The notes: generated by a model not told the origin, from the sequence alone. A DNA stretch of 64,000 bases from Kastovskya adunca ATA6-11-RM4 (GCA_019359445.1 JAHHHJ010000001.1:124001-188000); one strand, 5' to 3'. Positions 52,650-60,324 are shown, numbered from the stretch's first letter. Numbers and translations are program-made.

Positions 52650-52797
52650 TTATCTTTTGGGCTGAAGTTGATGCTTCTGAAAATTGCTGTATCTACCAAG
52701 CCAGCTGATCAGGTAGCAAAAGGTTGCAATTCAAACTCATAACGATTATGATTTAGAGGTAATAACAAGGATTCTAAGACGGAGGCAACAACCGACT

Positions 52798-53061
52798 ATG
52801 GTTGAAGTCAGGGAAATTCCGCTAAATCAAATCCGCCGTCCTTTACCGCGAGCAAACGACCCAAAAAAGGTAGCCGCTCTCATGGAGTCGATTCAAGAAG
52901 AAGGTTTGCGAGAGCCTATCGATGTTCTTGAGGTAGAGGGACAGTACTACGGCTTTTCTGGTTGTCACCGCTACGAAGCGCACCAACGTCTTGGCAAAGA
53001 AACCATCAGTTGCCGAGTTCGCAAAGCCCCGCGCTCAGTTCTGCAACGCCATTTGGCGTAG
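52798..53061 (+). CDS. srx: Sulfiredoxin
   Basis: 87 residues, normal length. Sulfiredoxin uses ATP to reduce over-oxidised (sulfinic) peroxiredoxin, restoring its activity after peroxide stress. The active-site motif FSGCHRYEAHQRL gives Cys56 with the following His-Arg. The ParB-like front (REIPLNQIRRP, DPKKVAALMESIQEEGLREP) is the known relatedness of Srx to ParB N-domains. GGAGG is about 13 bases upstream. The Dps gene follows 137 bases on. Peroxiredoxin itself is not in the window. Confidence 0.9.
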   Translation: MVEVREIPLNQIRRPLPRANDPKKVAALMESIQEEGLREPIDVLEVEGQYYGFSGCHRYEAHQRLGKETISCRVRKAPRSVLQRHLA

Positions 53062-53198
53062 AAGTTGAGGATACAGTGTTTGTGCCAACCTGTATCGTCC
53101 TGAGGGCAGATTCAAGCCGTCCTAAAATTAAGCTACAACCAGCAAAGAGCTTTAACTCGACACATATCACTGATTTTCAACTAAATTAGGAGCATTTT

Positions 53199-53699
53199 AT
53201 GCAAACTCAAGACAGCCCCAAGAAAATGAGCGTTGACATTGGTATCGAAGAAGGCGCTCGCCAAGAAATTGCTGAAGGACTTTCTCGCGTTCTTGCCGAT
53301 ACCTACACGTTGTATCTGAAAACCCACTACTTCCACTGGAATGTTACGGGACCTATGTTCACCTCTCTACATCAAATGTTTGAGGAACAATACACTGAGT
53401 TAGCGATCGCTGTCGATGAAATTGCTGAACGAATCAGAGCCTTAGGCGTTTATGCTCCTGGTTCTTACAGTCAGTTCGCTAGCATCGGCTCCATTCCAGA
53501 AACCAGCGAAGTTCCTGGGGCTGAAGATATGGTGCGCTTGCTAGTTGAAGCCAACGAAGCCGTTGCTAAGACCCTACGTTCTGTATATCCTGCGGCTGAA
53601 CGGGGAGAAGACGAAGCCACCGCTGACTTGCTAACGGATCGCCTGCGCGTTCATGAAAAGACGGCTTGGATGCTGCGTAGTATTGTAAATCCCCAGTAA
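53199..53699 (+). CDS. dps: Dps-family ferroxidase, first copy
   Basis: 166 residues of the Dps family (DNA-protection during starvation), dodecamers that oxidise Fe(II) with peroxide. The ferroxidase region is intact: KTHYFHWNVTGPMFTSLHQM (His) and FEEQYTELAIAVDEIAERIR (Asp/Glu). AGGAG stands about 8 bases upstream. It lies between sulfiredoxin and the HTH-GrpE-like gene, and the second Dps is at 54588. Dps protects DNA by keeping iron and peroxide away. Confidence 0.92.
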   Translation: MQTQDSPKKMSVDIGIEEGARQEIAEGLSRVLADTYTLYLKTHYFHWNVTGPMFTSLHQMFEEQYTELAIAVDEIAERIRALGVYAPGSYSQFASIGSIPETSEVPGAEDMVRLLVEANEAVAKTLRSVYPAAERGEDEATADLLTDRLRVHEKTAWMLRSIVNPQ

Positions 53700-53793
53700 G
53701 ATCTGAGTTTCGGTGTTGCCAGAAGGATTGTTTATTTAACCAGCAACCTTCACGGCATCATTCAACAACTCCACTCGTGCAGCGTTCAGTACA

Positions 53794-54465
53794 ATGACTG
53801 TTTCTTTCCATCCCGATTACACCCACCAGTTGCAGCACTTGATGCAGCAGGTGGGTGTTTCCAGTTTTAAAGCATTAAGTCAACGCTCAGGAGTGTCTGA
53901 GCGGCAGTTGCGGCGGCTGCGGCGAGGAGAAGTGGCGCAGCTTCGTACGGAGACGTTGCTACAGCTTTCAGAGGCGTTACAGGTGCCGCTAACCCAGTTG
54001 TTGGCAAGTTTTTCCCCGGAGGCTTCTCCCAGTATTGCGGTTGAGAAAGAAACGTCAGCATCCCTAGCCCAGTTGCGGCAAGAATATAGCCGTTTGCAAG
54101 CACAGCTAGAGGAGCAACGGGAGGCGTTACAGCAGGAGTTTCAGCGCTCTAGCCTGCAAGTGCTGGAATCGTGGCTGATGCAATGGCCGACAGTGGCGGC
54201 GGCGGTGAAAAAAAAACCTGAGTTAGAAGCGAAGATACTGTTGCCTCTAGTGGAACCTGTGGAACGACTGGTGCAAAGTTGGGGAGTAGAGGCGATCGCT
54301 TCTGTCGGCGCAGAAATTCCCTACGATCCTCAGTGGCATCAGCTTATGGAAGGTACTGCCCAACTGGGAGAACGGGTGCGAGTCCGTTATACAGGTTATA
54401 GACAAGGAGAAAAGTTGTTATTTCGTGCCAAAGTTAGCCCCGTTGACGATATCAAAAACACCTAA
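53794..54465 (+). CDS. XRE-type HTH fused to a GrpE-like domain
   Basis: 223 residues. The N-terminus is an XRE helix-turn-helix (about 15-70: LQHLMQQVGVSSFKALSQ, SGVSERQLRRLRRGEVAQL, TETLLQLSEALQVPLTQLLA). A coiled coil follows (about 90-130, LAQLRQEYSRLQAQLEEQRE), then a C-terminal part with GrpE-type features (about 165-215: LVEPVERLVQSWGVEAIASV, YDPQWHQLME, ERVRVRYTGYRQGEKLLFRA). GrpE releases ADP from DnaK. A DNA-binding GrpE-like fusion flanked by two Dps genes is unusual and may respond to protein-folding stress. It could also be only a coiled-coil regulator. Confidence 0.7.
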   Translation: MTVSFHPDYTHQLQHLMQQVGVSSFKALSQRSGVSERQLRRLRRGEVAQLRTETLLQLSEALQVPLTQLLASFSPEASPSIAVEKETSASLAQLRQEYSRLQAQLEEQREALQQEFQRSSLQVLESWLMQWPTVAAAVKKKPELEAKILLPLVEPVERLVQSWGVEAIASVGAEIPYDPQWHQLMEGTAQLGERVRVRYTGYRQGEKLLFRAKVSPVDDIKNT

Positions 54466-54587
54466 ATTTGTCAGCTTTTTTCTTTATTCCCAAAGCTTTG
54501 TACTATCTCTCTCATTGGACTGATGGCGCTTCTGTATAGATTTGTTGCACTGAAACTATAGACTGCAAAATACTGGAGAAACGATTT

Positions 54588-55130
54588 ATGCGTCCGTTAA
54601 ATATTGGTTTATCAGAAGAGCAACGCAATGGCGTGATTGAGTTACTGAATCACGACTTGTCTGACAACTATCTGCTGCTAATCAAAACGAAAAAGTATCA
54701 TTGGGATGTTGTAGGGCCTCAGTTCCGTTCGCTGCATGAACTGTGGGAGGAACACTACCAAGTATTGACAGAAAACATTGATGCGATGGCTGAAAGAATC
54801 CGCGCTTTAGGTGGCTACCCTGTTGGTACTGCCGCAGGATTCTTGAAGCATTCCTCGATCTCAGAGCATGATGGCGATTTGCCAACTGCTGAACAGATGG
54901 TAGAAAACCTGGTTACCGATCATGAGCAAGTTATCCGGAATTTGCGCGATCACGTTGACCAGTCTGGTGAGAAATATAACGACCAAGGTACAGCAGACTT
55001 CCTCACCGGGCTGATGGAGCAGCATGAGGAAATGGCTTGGATGATGCGTTCCTTCATCGAAGGTACCTCAATTGAGCCTGATGGAAAGCGTTCTGGAAGC
55101 CAGCAGGTTCCTACAGCCGTTAATAACTAA
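54588..55130 (+). CDS. dps: Dps-family ferroxidase, second copy
   Basis: 180 residues. The ferroxidase residues are kept: KTKKYHWDVVGPQFRSLHEL (His) and WEEHYQVLTENIDAMAERIR. It differs from the first copy (53199) in its N-terminus (MRPLNIGLSEEQRNGVIELL) and its longer C-terminal tail. Two Dps subtypes with different peroxide/iron specificities are common in cyanobacteria. Its transcript likely ends at the hairpin 55153. Confidence 0.92.
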   Translation: MRPLNIGLSEEQRNGVIELLNHDLSDNYLLLIKTKKYHWDVVGPQFRSLHELWEEHYQVLTENIDAMAERIRALGGYPVGTAAGFLKHSSISEHDGDLPTAEQMVENLVTDHEQVIRNLRDHVDQSGEKYNDQGTADFLTGLMEQHEEMAWMMRSFIEGTSIEPDGKRSGSQQVPTAVNN

Positions 55131-55152
55131 TCAATTTAATTGATGGCAATAG

Positions 55153-55180
55153 TAGGGGCACGGTATGCGCTGTGCCCCTA
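55153..55180 (+). terminator. Terminator of the second dps
   Basis: TAGGGGCACGG and CTGTGCCCCTA pair over a short loop and run into TTCATTAT. A relative of the palindrome at 25667. Confidence 0.6.
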
Positions 55181-55194
55181 TTCATTATGTCCGT

Positions 55195-55330
55195 TTTGAC
55201 ACTCCCCGTGCTAAAGCAGCAGGGATTCTTGGTTCAACCAGTCGGCTTGCTCGTTGATGTCACTACCAAAGAGTAGAGGTCGGTCTGTCCCCAAGCGTTG
55301 ATTCCGGCGTGCCCCGCCGTATTTAACTCA
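55195..55330 (-). ncRNA. Candidate TnpB guide RNA at the gene's 3' end
   Basis: In this class the guide RNA overlaps the last part of tnpB and ends at the right end hairpin, followed by the guide. Here, after the stop, the minus strand shows the hairpin pair CCCTGCTG/CACGGGG and GAGTGTCAA, then a guide starting at about 55192. Ends inferred. Confidence 0.45.
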
Positions 55331-56427
55331 ACTCCTGCTCGCCGCAAAGCTTTCGCCAATATGTTCAGTGCAGCATTGTGGTCGCGATCTAACACCGTTC
55401 CACAGGAGCAAGTATGAGTTCTCTGTGATAATGACTTCTTGACTCGTGTTCCACAGCCAGAACAATCCTGTGATGTGTACTGGGGAGCAACAGCGATAAC
55501 TGTCTTCCCGTACACCCTACCCAGATATTGCAGCCAATCAGTGAACGACGACCAAGCTGCATCACTGATACTTTTGGCAAGCTTGTGGTTTTTCACCAGA
55601 TTCTTCACCTGCAAGTCTTCATAGGCAATGAAATCGCTAGATTTCACGACGCACAACGCCGTCTTAATGGCGAAGTCTTTACGCTGCCTACTGACTTTGA
55701 GGTGTTTTCTTCCTAACTTATTCATCGCCTTTTTGCGATTAGCCGAACCCAACTTCATTTTGGAGACTCGGCGCTGCGCCCTCTTAAGCGCTTTCTCGCT
55801 TTTACGCAGATAGCGAGGGTTAGCGATAGTTGCTCCAGTGCTGTCGGTGTAGAAATAGTTCAAGCCGACATCAAGACCAATAGCCTTGCCTGTTGGGGCG
55901 ACCTCTTCTGTTCGCTCTACATTAATACAGAACTGGGTATAGTAGCCGTCAGCTCTACGAATCACCCGTACTCGCTTAATCTCGGTTTGAGCATAGAAGT
56001 GCAAGTCTCGGCTACCAATCAACTTAAACGTTCCAGCGGCAAAACCATCGGTGAAAGTCAGGCTTCTTTTGTCAGAAGAGAGCCGCCAACCTGATGTTTT
56101 GTATTCTACGGAACGAGCGGATTTCTTAAATTGCGGATAGCCTTTCTTTCCCGGTTTGTTAGCTTTGCAATTAGCGAAGAAACGTTGGATAGCAAAAATA
56201 GTACGTTCAGCCGAAGCCTGACGTGCCATTGAGTTAAGTTTTCCTGCCCATTCAAACTCTTTAGCCAATACGGCACATTGCTTGTAGAGGTCGGACAACT
56301 TAACGTTTTGATTATCCATCCAGTACCGTAGAGCTTTGTTTCTGATAAACTGAGCTGTTCGGATCATGTCGTCGATGACCCGATACTGATGCGGCTTACC
56401 TTTTAACTTGAACTCTAGGACTATCAT
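55234..56427 (-). CDS. tnpB: TnpB-family RNA-guided nuclease
   Basis: 397 residues, normal length. RuvC acids are present: Asp186 (KAIGLDVGLNYF), Glu270 (DFIAYEDLQVKNL) and Asp349 (LDRDHNAALNIL). The zinc ribbon has four cysteines: Cys322, Cys325, Cys340 and Cys342 (SQDCSGCGTRVK, HTCSCGTVLD). The enzyme cuts DNA under RNA guidance. No frameshift or premature stop is seen, so it may be active. There is no tnpA. Confidence 0.88.
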   Translation of the reverse strand: MIVLEFKLKGKPHQYRVIDDMIRTAQFIRNKALRYWMDNQNVKLSDLYKQCAVLAKEFEWAGKLNSMARQASAERTIFAIQRFFANCKANKPGKKGYPQFKKSARSVEYKTSGWRLSSDKRSLTFTDGFAAGTFKLIGSRDLHFYAQTEIKRVRVIRRADGYYTQFCINVERTEEVAPTGKAIGLDVGLNYFYTDSTGATIANPRYLRKSEKALKRAQRRVSKMKLGSANRKKAMNKLGRKHLKVSRQRKDFAIKTALCVVKSSDFIAYEDLQVKNLVKNHKLAKSISDAAWSSFTDWLQYLGRVYGKTVIAVAPQYTSQDCSGCGTRVKKSLSQRTHTCSCGTVLDRDHNAALNILAKALRRAGVELNTAGHAGINAWGQTDLYSLVVTSTSKPTG

Positions 56428-56560
56428 GAGAAAATTATATGACGTTTATAGCTAAGAGTGGCTATAAATAAACAAAGCCGTCCGAGAAGGACGGGGCTTT
56501 AAACCCATGTTTTCGGTAAGCCTTCACAGAGAGGTAGGTTTTCCTCAAGCTGCAAGCTGC

Positions 56561-57316
56561 TCAAAAGGGTTGTAGCCAGCGGATAATTTCTCGCTTGAGC
56601 TGGTTTAAATCACGATATACTTCTTGCTTCATCCACTGTCCGATCGCATCCCAGGGGGTAAACTCATTTCCTGCTTGCCAGCTCACATCCTGTCCCAGGG
56701 GGGTGAGGTGGTTGCCGTTGAGGATTTGCAACGTCACCATATCGGGAAAGCGTGTTTGCAAGACATCGCTGAGGCTTAGGGTTTGGTCGATGTCGTCCTT
56801 GATAAACTTCACTAAGAGATTGCGTCGGATCAGGTAACGTTTGGCAGCTAGCTCTTCTGTCTGCGCGGGCGACGGCGTGAACTCGATATTAGTTAGGTTG
56901 AGCTGCTCGACAAAGGGAATGGCGCGGCGAGCTGGGTAGTTGTTGTAGGAAATGAGGATATTTCCGGCACGTTCAACGGAAAATAAGCTGCCGATCAGGA
57001 GATGGATTTTGCAACCTAGGCTGTGTCCGATGCCGTAGATGGGAAGGTATTGCTTACCTAAGGTTCCTCTGGCTTGTAAACGCTCTAGGGTTGTCTCGAA
57101 GCGGTTTAGTACGTCGCGCGCGATCGCTGCATGATCGAAGGTATTTACAAACGGCGTTGCGATCGTTGCATAGCCTTGACTCGCTAGCTGTTCTAGCAAC
57201 CAACGGTAAGTTACATGAGGGGCTGTAGCAACGAAAGCCCCGCCCAGGAAATGTACAATCCCTGTGGGACGTTGGGGTATCAAAACCCAGTTACCAGAAA
57301 TCTCTTGCCAGTCCAT
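56561..57316 (-). CDS. DUF1350 alpha/beta-hydrolase-fold protein
   Basis: 251 residues of the DUF1350 family, conserved in cyanobacteria and plants. The fold is that of alpha/beta hydrolases: GIVHFLGGAFVATAPHVTYR, YATIATPFVN, GIGHSLGCKIHLLIGS (nucleophile elbow GHSLG, Ser intact) and NGNHLTPLGQDV with the His near the C-terminus. It may hydrolyse a lipid or a pigment ester, not shown here. The start at 57316 is the first ATG; no clear ribosome site. Confidence 0.85.
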   Translation of the reverse strand: MDWQEISGNWVLIPQRPTGIVHFLGGAFVATAPHVTYRWLLEQLASQGYATIATPFVNTFDHAAIARDVLNRFETTLERLQARGTLGKQYLPIYGIGHSLGCKIHLLIGSLFSVERAGNILISYNNYPARRAIPFVEQLNLTNIEFTPSPAQTEELAAKRYLIRRNLLVKFIKDDIDQTLSLSDVLQTRFPDMVTLQILNGNHLTPLGQDVSWQAGNEFTPWDAIGQWMKQEVYRDLNQLKREIIRWLQPF

Positions 57317-57402
57317 GCCTTCCCTGTGTCTTTACACTCCTTCATTTTAGGCGGGAGTTCTAAGATCTGAGTCCTGAGTCGGTGAGTCCTGAGTCGGGAA
57401 TA

Positions 57403-57551
57403 AAGTATGAAGTATGAAGGGTGAAGTATGAAGGGTGAAGTATGAAGGGTGAAGTATGAAGGGTGAAGTATGAAGGGTGAAGTATGAAGGGTGAAGTATG
57501 AAGGGTGAAGTATGAAGGGTGAAGTATGAAGGGTGAAGTATGAAGTATGAA
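57403..57551. repeat. Minisatellite (GAAGTATGAAGGGT)
   Basis: About ten copies of a 14-base unit, GAAGTATGAAGGGT, directly after CTGAGTCGGTGAGTCCTGAG. The complementary array is at 29735. Confidence 0.9.
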
Positions 57552-57594
57552 AGAGGTTTCTGGTTCTCCTTATCACCCCATCCCATCATCATCC

Positions 57595-57668
57595 CCTACT
57601 CCCCCACTCCCCTGCTCCCCTGCTCCCCTGCTCCCCTGCTCCCCTGCTCCCCCGCTCCCCTGCACCCC
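57595..57668. repeat. Minisatellite (CTGCTCCCC)
   Basis: About seven copies of CTGCTCCCC, the complement of the GAGCAGGGG array at 29623. No spacers, so not CRISPR. Confidence 0.9.
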
Positions 57669-57678
57669 ATCTCCCTCG

Positions 57679-58011
57679 CTAAGTGCGATCGCGTAAGTGA
57701 GTAAAACTGCTAAAACAAGCACTGATTAACTCCCAGTTCAGGGAATTGTACTTAGTTTGCCCTTCTTTGCGAGTTTGGATCAGTCCGGCTTCGGCTAGGG
57801 TTTTTGAGTGGTGACAAAATAGCGCCAGACTAATGTCGATTTGATGAGCAATCTCAGAACCGCTCAGTTCGTCTGTTGCTGCCAACAACTCTACAATCCG
57901 CAGGCGTGTCGGATCGGAAAGTGCTGCAAAGATTTTTGCCCGTCGTTCGCTGTCATTTTGTTCGATGGCAGGCAGGGCAAGGGGTTGAGTGTGAGTGTTT
58001 TTCTCAATCAT
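57679..58011 (-). CDS. rexT: ArsR-family redox repressor, RexT-like
   Basis: 110 residues. A winged-helix ArsR/SmtB fold (AALSDPTRLRIVELLAATDE, ELSGSEIAHQIDISLALFCH, HHSKTLAEAGLIQTRKEGQT, KYNSL). The usual ELCVCDL metal motif is replaced by ELSGSEIA, so it is not a classical metal sensor. Cys66 (LFCHHSK) and Cys99 (SACFSSF) are candidate redox residues. RexT of Anabaena is an H2O2-responsive ArsR-type regulator of the thioredoxin gene trxA2. The present gene is divergent to a thioredoxin with a spacer carrying two matching palindromes, which strongly supports the assignment, though the exact cysteine arrangement need not be the same. Confidence 0.75.
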   Translation of the reverse strand: MIEKNTHTQPLALPAIEQNDSERRAKIFAALSDPTRLRIVELLAATDELSGSEIAHQIDISLALFCHHSKTLAEAGLIQTRKEGQTKYNSLNWELISACFSSFTHLRDRT

Positions 58012-58106
58012 GGTCAGATATAGAGCCGATTTTTGAGTCGTCAGTCGGGCGAGAGGGAGGCGCGATCGCCTCTGTGCTTAGTGCCTGCGCCCAAGGGTTT
58101 TTACTA

Positions 58107-58126
58107 AAGTAGTTAAATAATTACTT
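58107..58126. promoter_or_regulatory. RexT-type operator O1
   Basis: AAGTAGTTAAATAATTACTT, an imperfect palindrome overlapping the -35 of the trxA promoter. 17 of 20 bases equal O2 read in the opposite direction. Confidence 0.65.
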
Positions 58127-58154
58127 GACTTTTCTAGAGTCCCTAATTTATATT
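58125..58154 (+). promoter_or_regulatory. Sigma70-type promoter of trxA
   Basis: TTGACT, 18 bases, TATATT. Lies between the two operators, so a bound repressor would block RNA polymerase. Confidence 0.6.
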
Positions 58155-58161
58155 ATTACTT

Positions 58162-58181
58162 AAGTGGTTGTTTAACTACTT
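58162..58181. promoter_or_regulatory. RexT-type operator O2
   Basis: AAGTGGTTGTTTAACTACTT, just downstream of the -10. Its complement reads AAGTAGTTAAACAACCACTT, nearly O1. Confidence 0.65.
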
Positions 58182-58272
58182 TATAGCAACAAGAAACGGT
58201 AACAGGACGCAACAGACAAGTACTTGACTTAGCTTAGTCCACCCTTTGACTCAAGGAAAAAGGAGAATGGCA

Positions 58273-58638
58273 ATGACAGGATCAGAGTATACAAAATCAA
58301 TTGTGCTGAATGAGGAAAACTTTACGCGCGAAGTCCTCGAAACGACAACGCCAGTAATGGTGGATTTCTGGGCAGCTTGGTGTGGCCCCTGTCGGATGCT
58401 TGCGCCTATTGTAGAGGCGATCGCGGCGGATTTTGCCGAACGTGCCAAAGTCGGCAAGGTGAACATTGATGATGCCCCTAGTCTTGCCAGCAAGTATGGC
58501 ATTCACGCTGTACCGACGCTGTTGTTTTTTCAAAATGGTGTTGTCGTCGATCAAATTGTTGGAGTACTTCCCCAGGAAGAAATCGCTGACAAGTTGAATG
58601 TCCTGCTTGAGCCTTCCGCCTCACAAACAGCAGCTTAA
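58273..58638 (+). CDS. trxA: Thioredoxin
   Basis: 121 residues, starting at the ATG at 58273, which has GGAG about 7 bases upstream (the frame is open to 58246). The active site VDFWAAWCGPCRMLAPIVEA (Cys37, Cys40) and the cis-proline loop VPTLLFF are those of a classic thioredoxin, which reduces disulfides in peroxiredoxins and many enzymes. It is divergent to the rexT-like repressor and followed by paired hairpins at 58681. The C-terminal Ser-Ala tail is longer than in E. coli. Confidence 0.93.
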   Translation: MTGSEYTKSIVLNEENFTREVLETTTPVMVDFWAAWCGPCRMLAPIVEAIAADFAERAKVGKVNIDDAPSLASKYGIHAVPTLLFFQNGVVVDQIVGVLPQEEIADKLNVLLEPSASQTAA

Positions 58639-58680
58639 GCCTTCAGATTGAGCGATCGCGTTCTTCTCGTTTGACTGAAA

Positions 58681-58730
58681 CAGAGACTCTTTTTGTGGGA
58701 GTCTGTCTTCGCCCCCAAGAAATTGGGGGC
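58681..58730 (+). terminator. Paired hairpins after trxA
   Basis: CAGAGACTC...GAGTCTG at 58681-58705, then GCCCCCAA-GAAA-TTGGGGGC at 58711-58730. Lies between trxA and the reductase; a weak T-run. Confidence 0.5.
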
Positions 58731-58775
58731 TTCCTAAAAAGCCCAATTAATAATTAATCAGGAGGTTTAACCTCA

Positions 58776-59885
58776 ATGAGTAACAGTACTGTAAATCTAC
58801 TCTCACCCTACAAGCTTGGCCCCTATGAACTCCCCAATCGGGTCGTAATGGCTCCTTTAACTCGTAACCGGGCGGGCGAGGGTAATGTCCCCCATCAACT
58901 AAATGTTACCTATTACGTCCAGCGAGCCTCTGCCGGACTGATTATCTCCGAAGCCACCCAAGTCTCGCCGCAAGGAATGGGCTATCCCTCAACACCAGGG
59001 ATTCACTCGCCGGAACAAGTGGAAGGCTGGAAGCTAATCACTAAAGCCGTGCATGAGAAGGGCGGGCGGATTTTTCTGCAACTCTGGCATGTGGGGCGGA
59101 TTTCCCATCCTTCCCTGCAACCCGATGGAGCGCTTCCTGTTGCTCCTAGCGCGATCGCTCCTGAGGGAGAAGCCGATACTTACGAAGGCTCGAAGCCCTT
59201 TGTCACGCCTCGGGCTTTGGAAACAGAAGAGATTCCTGGCATTGTCGAACAGTACCGCCAAGGAGCAGAAAATGCCCTAGCAGCCGGATTTGATGGTGTA
59301 GAGATTCATGCGGCTAACGGATACCTCCTCGATCAGTTTCTGCAAGATGGCACGAATAAGCGCACCGATGAGTATGGCGGCTCGATTGAAAACCGCGCTC
59401 GGCTAATTTTAGAAGTCACAGAAGCAGTAACCAGCATCTGGGGAAGCGATCGCGTCGGGATACGCCTGTCTCCTAGCGGTACGTTCAACGACATGCACGA
59501 CTCCGACCGTGGTGCCACCTTTAGCTACGTTGTCAAAGCCCTCAATCCCTTTGATTTAGCCTATCTCCACCTGGTTGAACCAAGAGCGGATGACAACTTT
59601 ACCCCCGGCGAATCCTCTAACGGTTTCCCCTCCAGCTTCTTCCGCCCCATCTATAACGGCACCATCATCTCCGCCGGGGGTTATGACCGAGAGCAGGGGA
59701 ATCAGGTATTAGCAGCGGGAGAAGCTGATTTAGTTGCCTACGGTCGCCTCTTTATTGCCAACCCTGACCTCCCCCAACGCTTTGCGCTCAATGCTGAGTT
59801 AAATAAACCCGACCGCTCAACCTTCTATGGTGGCGATGAGAAGGGCTATACAGACTATCCTTTTCTGGATCAGCAAGCAAGTTGA
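58776..59885 (+). CDS. Old yellow enzyme-family alkene reductase
   Basis: 369 residues of the OYE family (FMN-dependent, NADPH): reduces activated double bonds of quinones, enones or nitro compounds. Conserved text: YELPNRVVMAPLTRNRAG, FLQLWHVGRISHP, GVEIHAANGYLLDQFLQD (active-site His-Ala-x-Asn type), TNKRTDEYGGSIENRARL and LVAYGRLFIANPDLP. AGGAGG stands 12 bases upstream. It is on the same strand as trxA; the hairpins in the spacer suggest a separate or attenuated transcript. OYE enzymes are often stress-induced. Confidence 0.9.
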   Translation: MSNSTVNLLSPYKLGPYELPNRVVMAPLTRNRAGEGNVPHQLNVTYYVQRASAGLIISEATQVSPQGMGYPSTPGIHSPEQVEGWKLITKAVHEKGGRIFLQLWHVGRISHPSLQPDGALPVAPSAIAPEGEADTYEGSKPFVTPRALETEEIPGIVEQYRQGAENALAAGFDGVEIHAANGYLLDQFLQDGTNKRTDEYGGSIENRARLILEVTEAVTSIWGSDRVGIRLSPSGTFNDMHDSDRGATFSYVVKALNPFDLAYLHLVEPRADDNFTPGESSNGFPSSFFRPIYNGTIISAGGYDREQGNQVLAAGEADLVAYGRLFIANPDLPQRFALNAELNKPDRSTFYGGDEKGYTDYPFLDQQAS

Positions 59886-59917
59886 AGAGGTGAGGGCGAT
59901 CGCGTTTAGAGAGTCGA

Positions 59918-59960
59918 GGCTAATTGCTAATTTATCGCTAATTATTTTTAGCAATTAGCC
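59918..59960. repeat. Palindrome after the reductase gene
   Basis: GGCTAATTGCTAA and TTAGCAATTAGCC, a 13-base-pair stem around a 17-base loop. Possible terminator, but it is followed by A rather than T on the plus strand. Confidence 0.5.
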
Positions 59961-60013
59961 AAAAAAGCTGGAATTCTGTTTCAACTCGATCGACACATTT
60001 AAAAACTGACAAT

Positions 60014-60277
60014 ATGCTGCCAACCTATATCGTTTTATTAGCTATTGGTCTAGGAATAATCTGGACAGGAATCAAAGTTTGCGATCAAGTTTATGCGATC
60101 GCGGTCGTCGTTAGTGGGGTAATCCTACTAATTTGGGGCTTGGCGATCGCTCCTTTGCCCATGCAACTGCTCATTGAGCTGTTGGCGATCGTCCTCTTGC
60201 GGTTCTTGCCGAAATTCCCTCTTAAATCCAGATTAATTGGCAATGAAGCCCGTACTCAATGTCTGAATGATTTGTAA
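60014..60277 (+). CDS. Small membrane protein, hypothetical
   Basis: 87 residues. Three hydrophobic segments (YIVLLAIGLGIIWTGI, YAIAVVVSGVILLIWGLAI, LLIELLAIVLLRFL) and a short basic tail give a polytopic inner-membrane protein. HIP1 octamers occur inside the gene. No family recognised. Followed by the decayed palindrome at 60292. Confidence 0.6.
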   Translation: MLPTYIVLLAIGLGIIWTGIKVCDQVYAIAVVVSGVILLIWGLAIAPLPMQLLIELLAIVLLRFLPKFPLKSRLIGNEARTQCLNDL

Positions 60278-60291
60278 GATGCCAGTGCCTC

Positions 60292-60324
60292 AGATCCCCG
60301 ACTTCTTAGAGAAATTGGGGATCT
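60292..60324. repeat. Palindrome, dispersed family copy B
   Basis: AGATCCCCGACTTCTT...AAATTGGGGATCT, 33 bases, same size and same GTGCCTC flank as copy A at 14897, with several changes in the right arm. Confidence 0.6.

Larger units (their letters stand above)
55195..56515 (-). mobile_element. IS200/IS605-type element with tnpB only
   Basis: Bounded on the right by CACTCCCCGTGCTAAAGC (about 55199-55216), the typical right-end hairpin of this class, and on the left by the hairpin CCGTCC-GAGA-GGACGG near 56481-56496. No tnpA is present, so it cannot move by itself. The exact ends are not defined. Confidence 0.55.

Noticed and set aside
57280-57592. Frames made of HPSYFTLHTSPF repeats
   Set aside because: Pure minisatellite translation in two frames; not genes.
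57403-57668. CRISPR-like appearance
   Set aside because: Units are contiguous with no unique spacers, so they are minisatellites; no cas gene.
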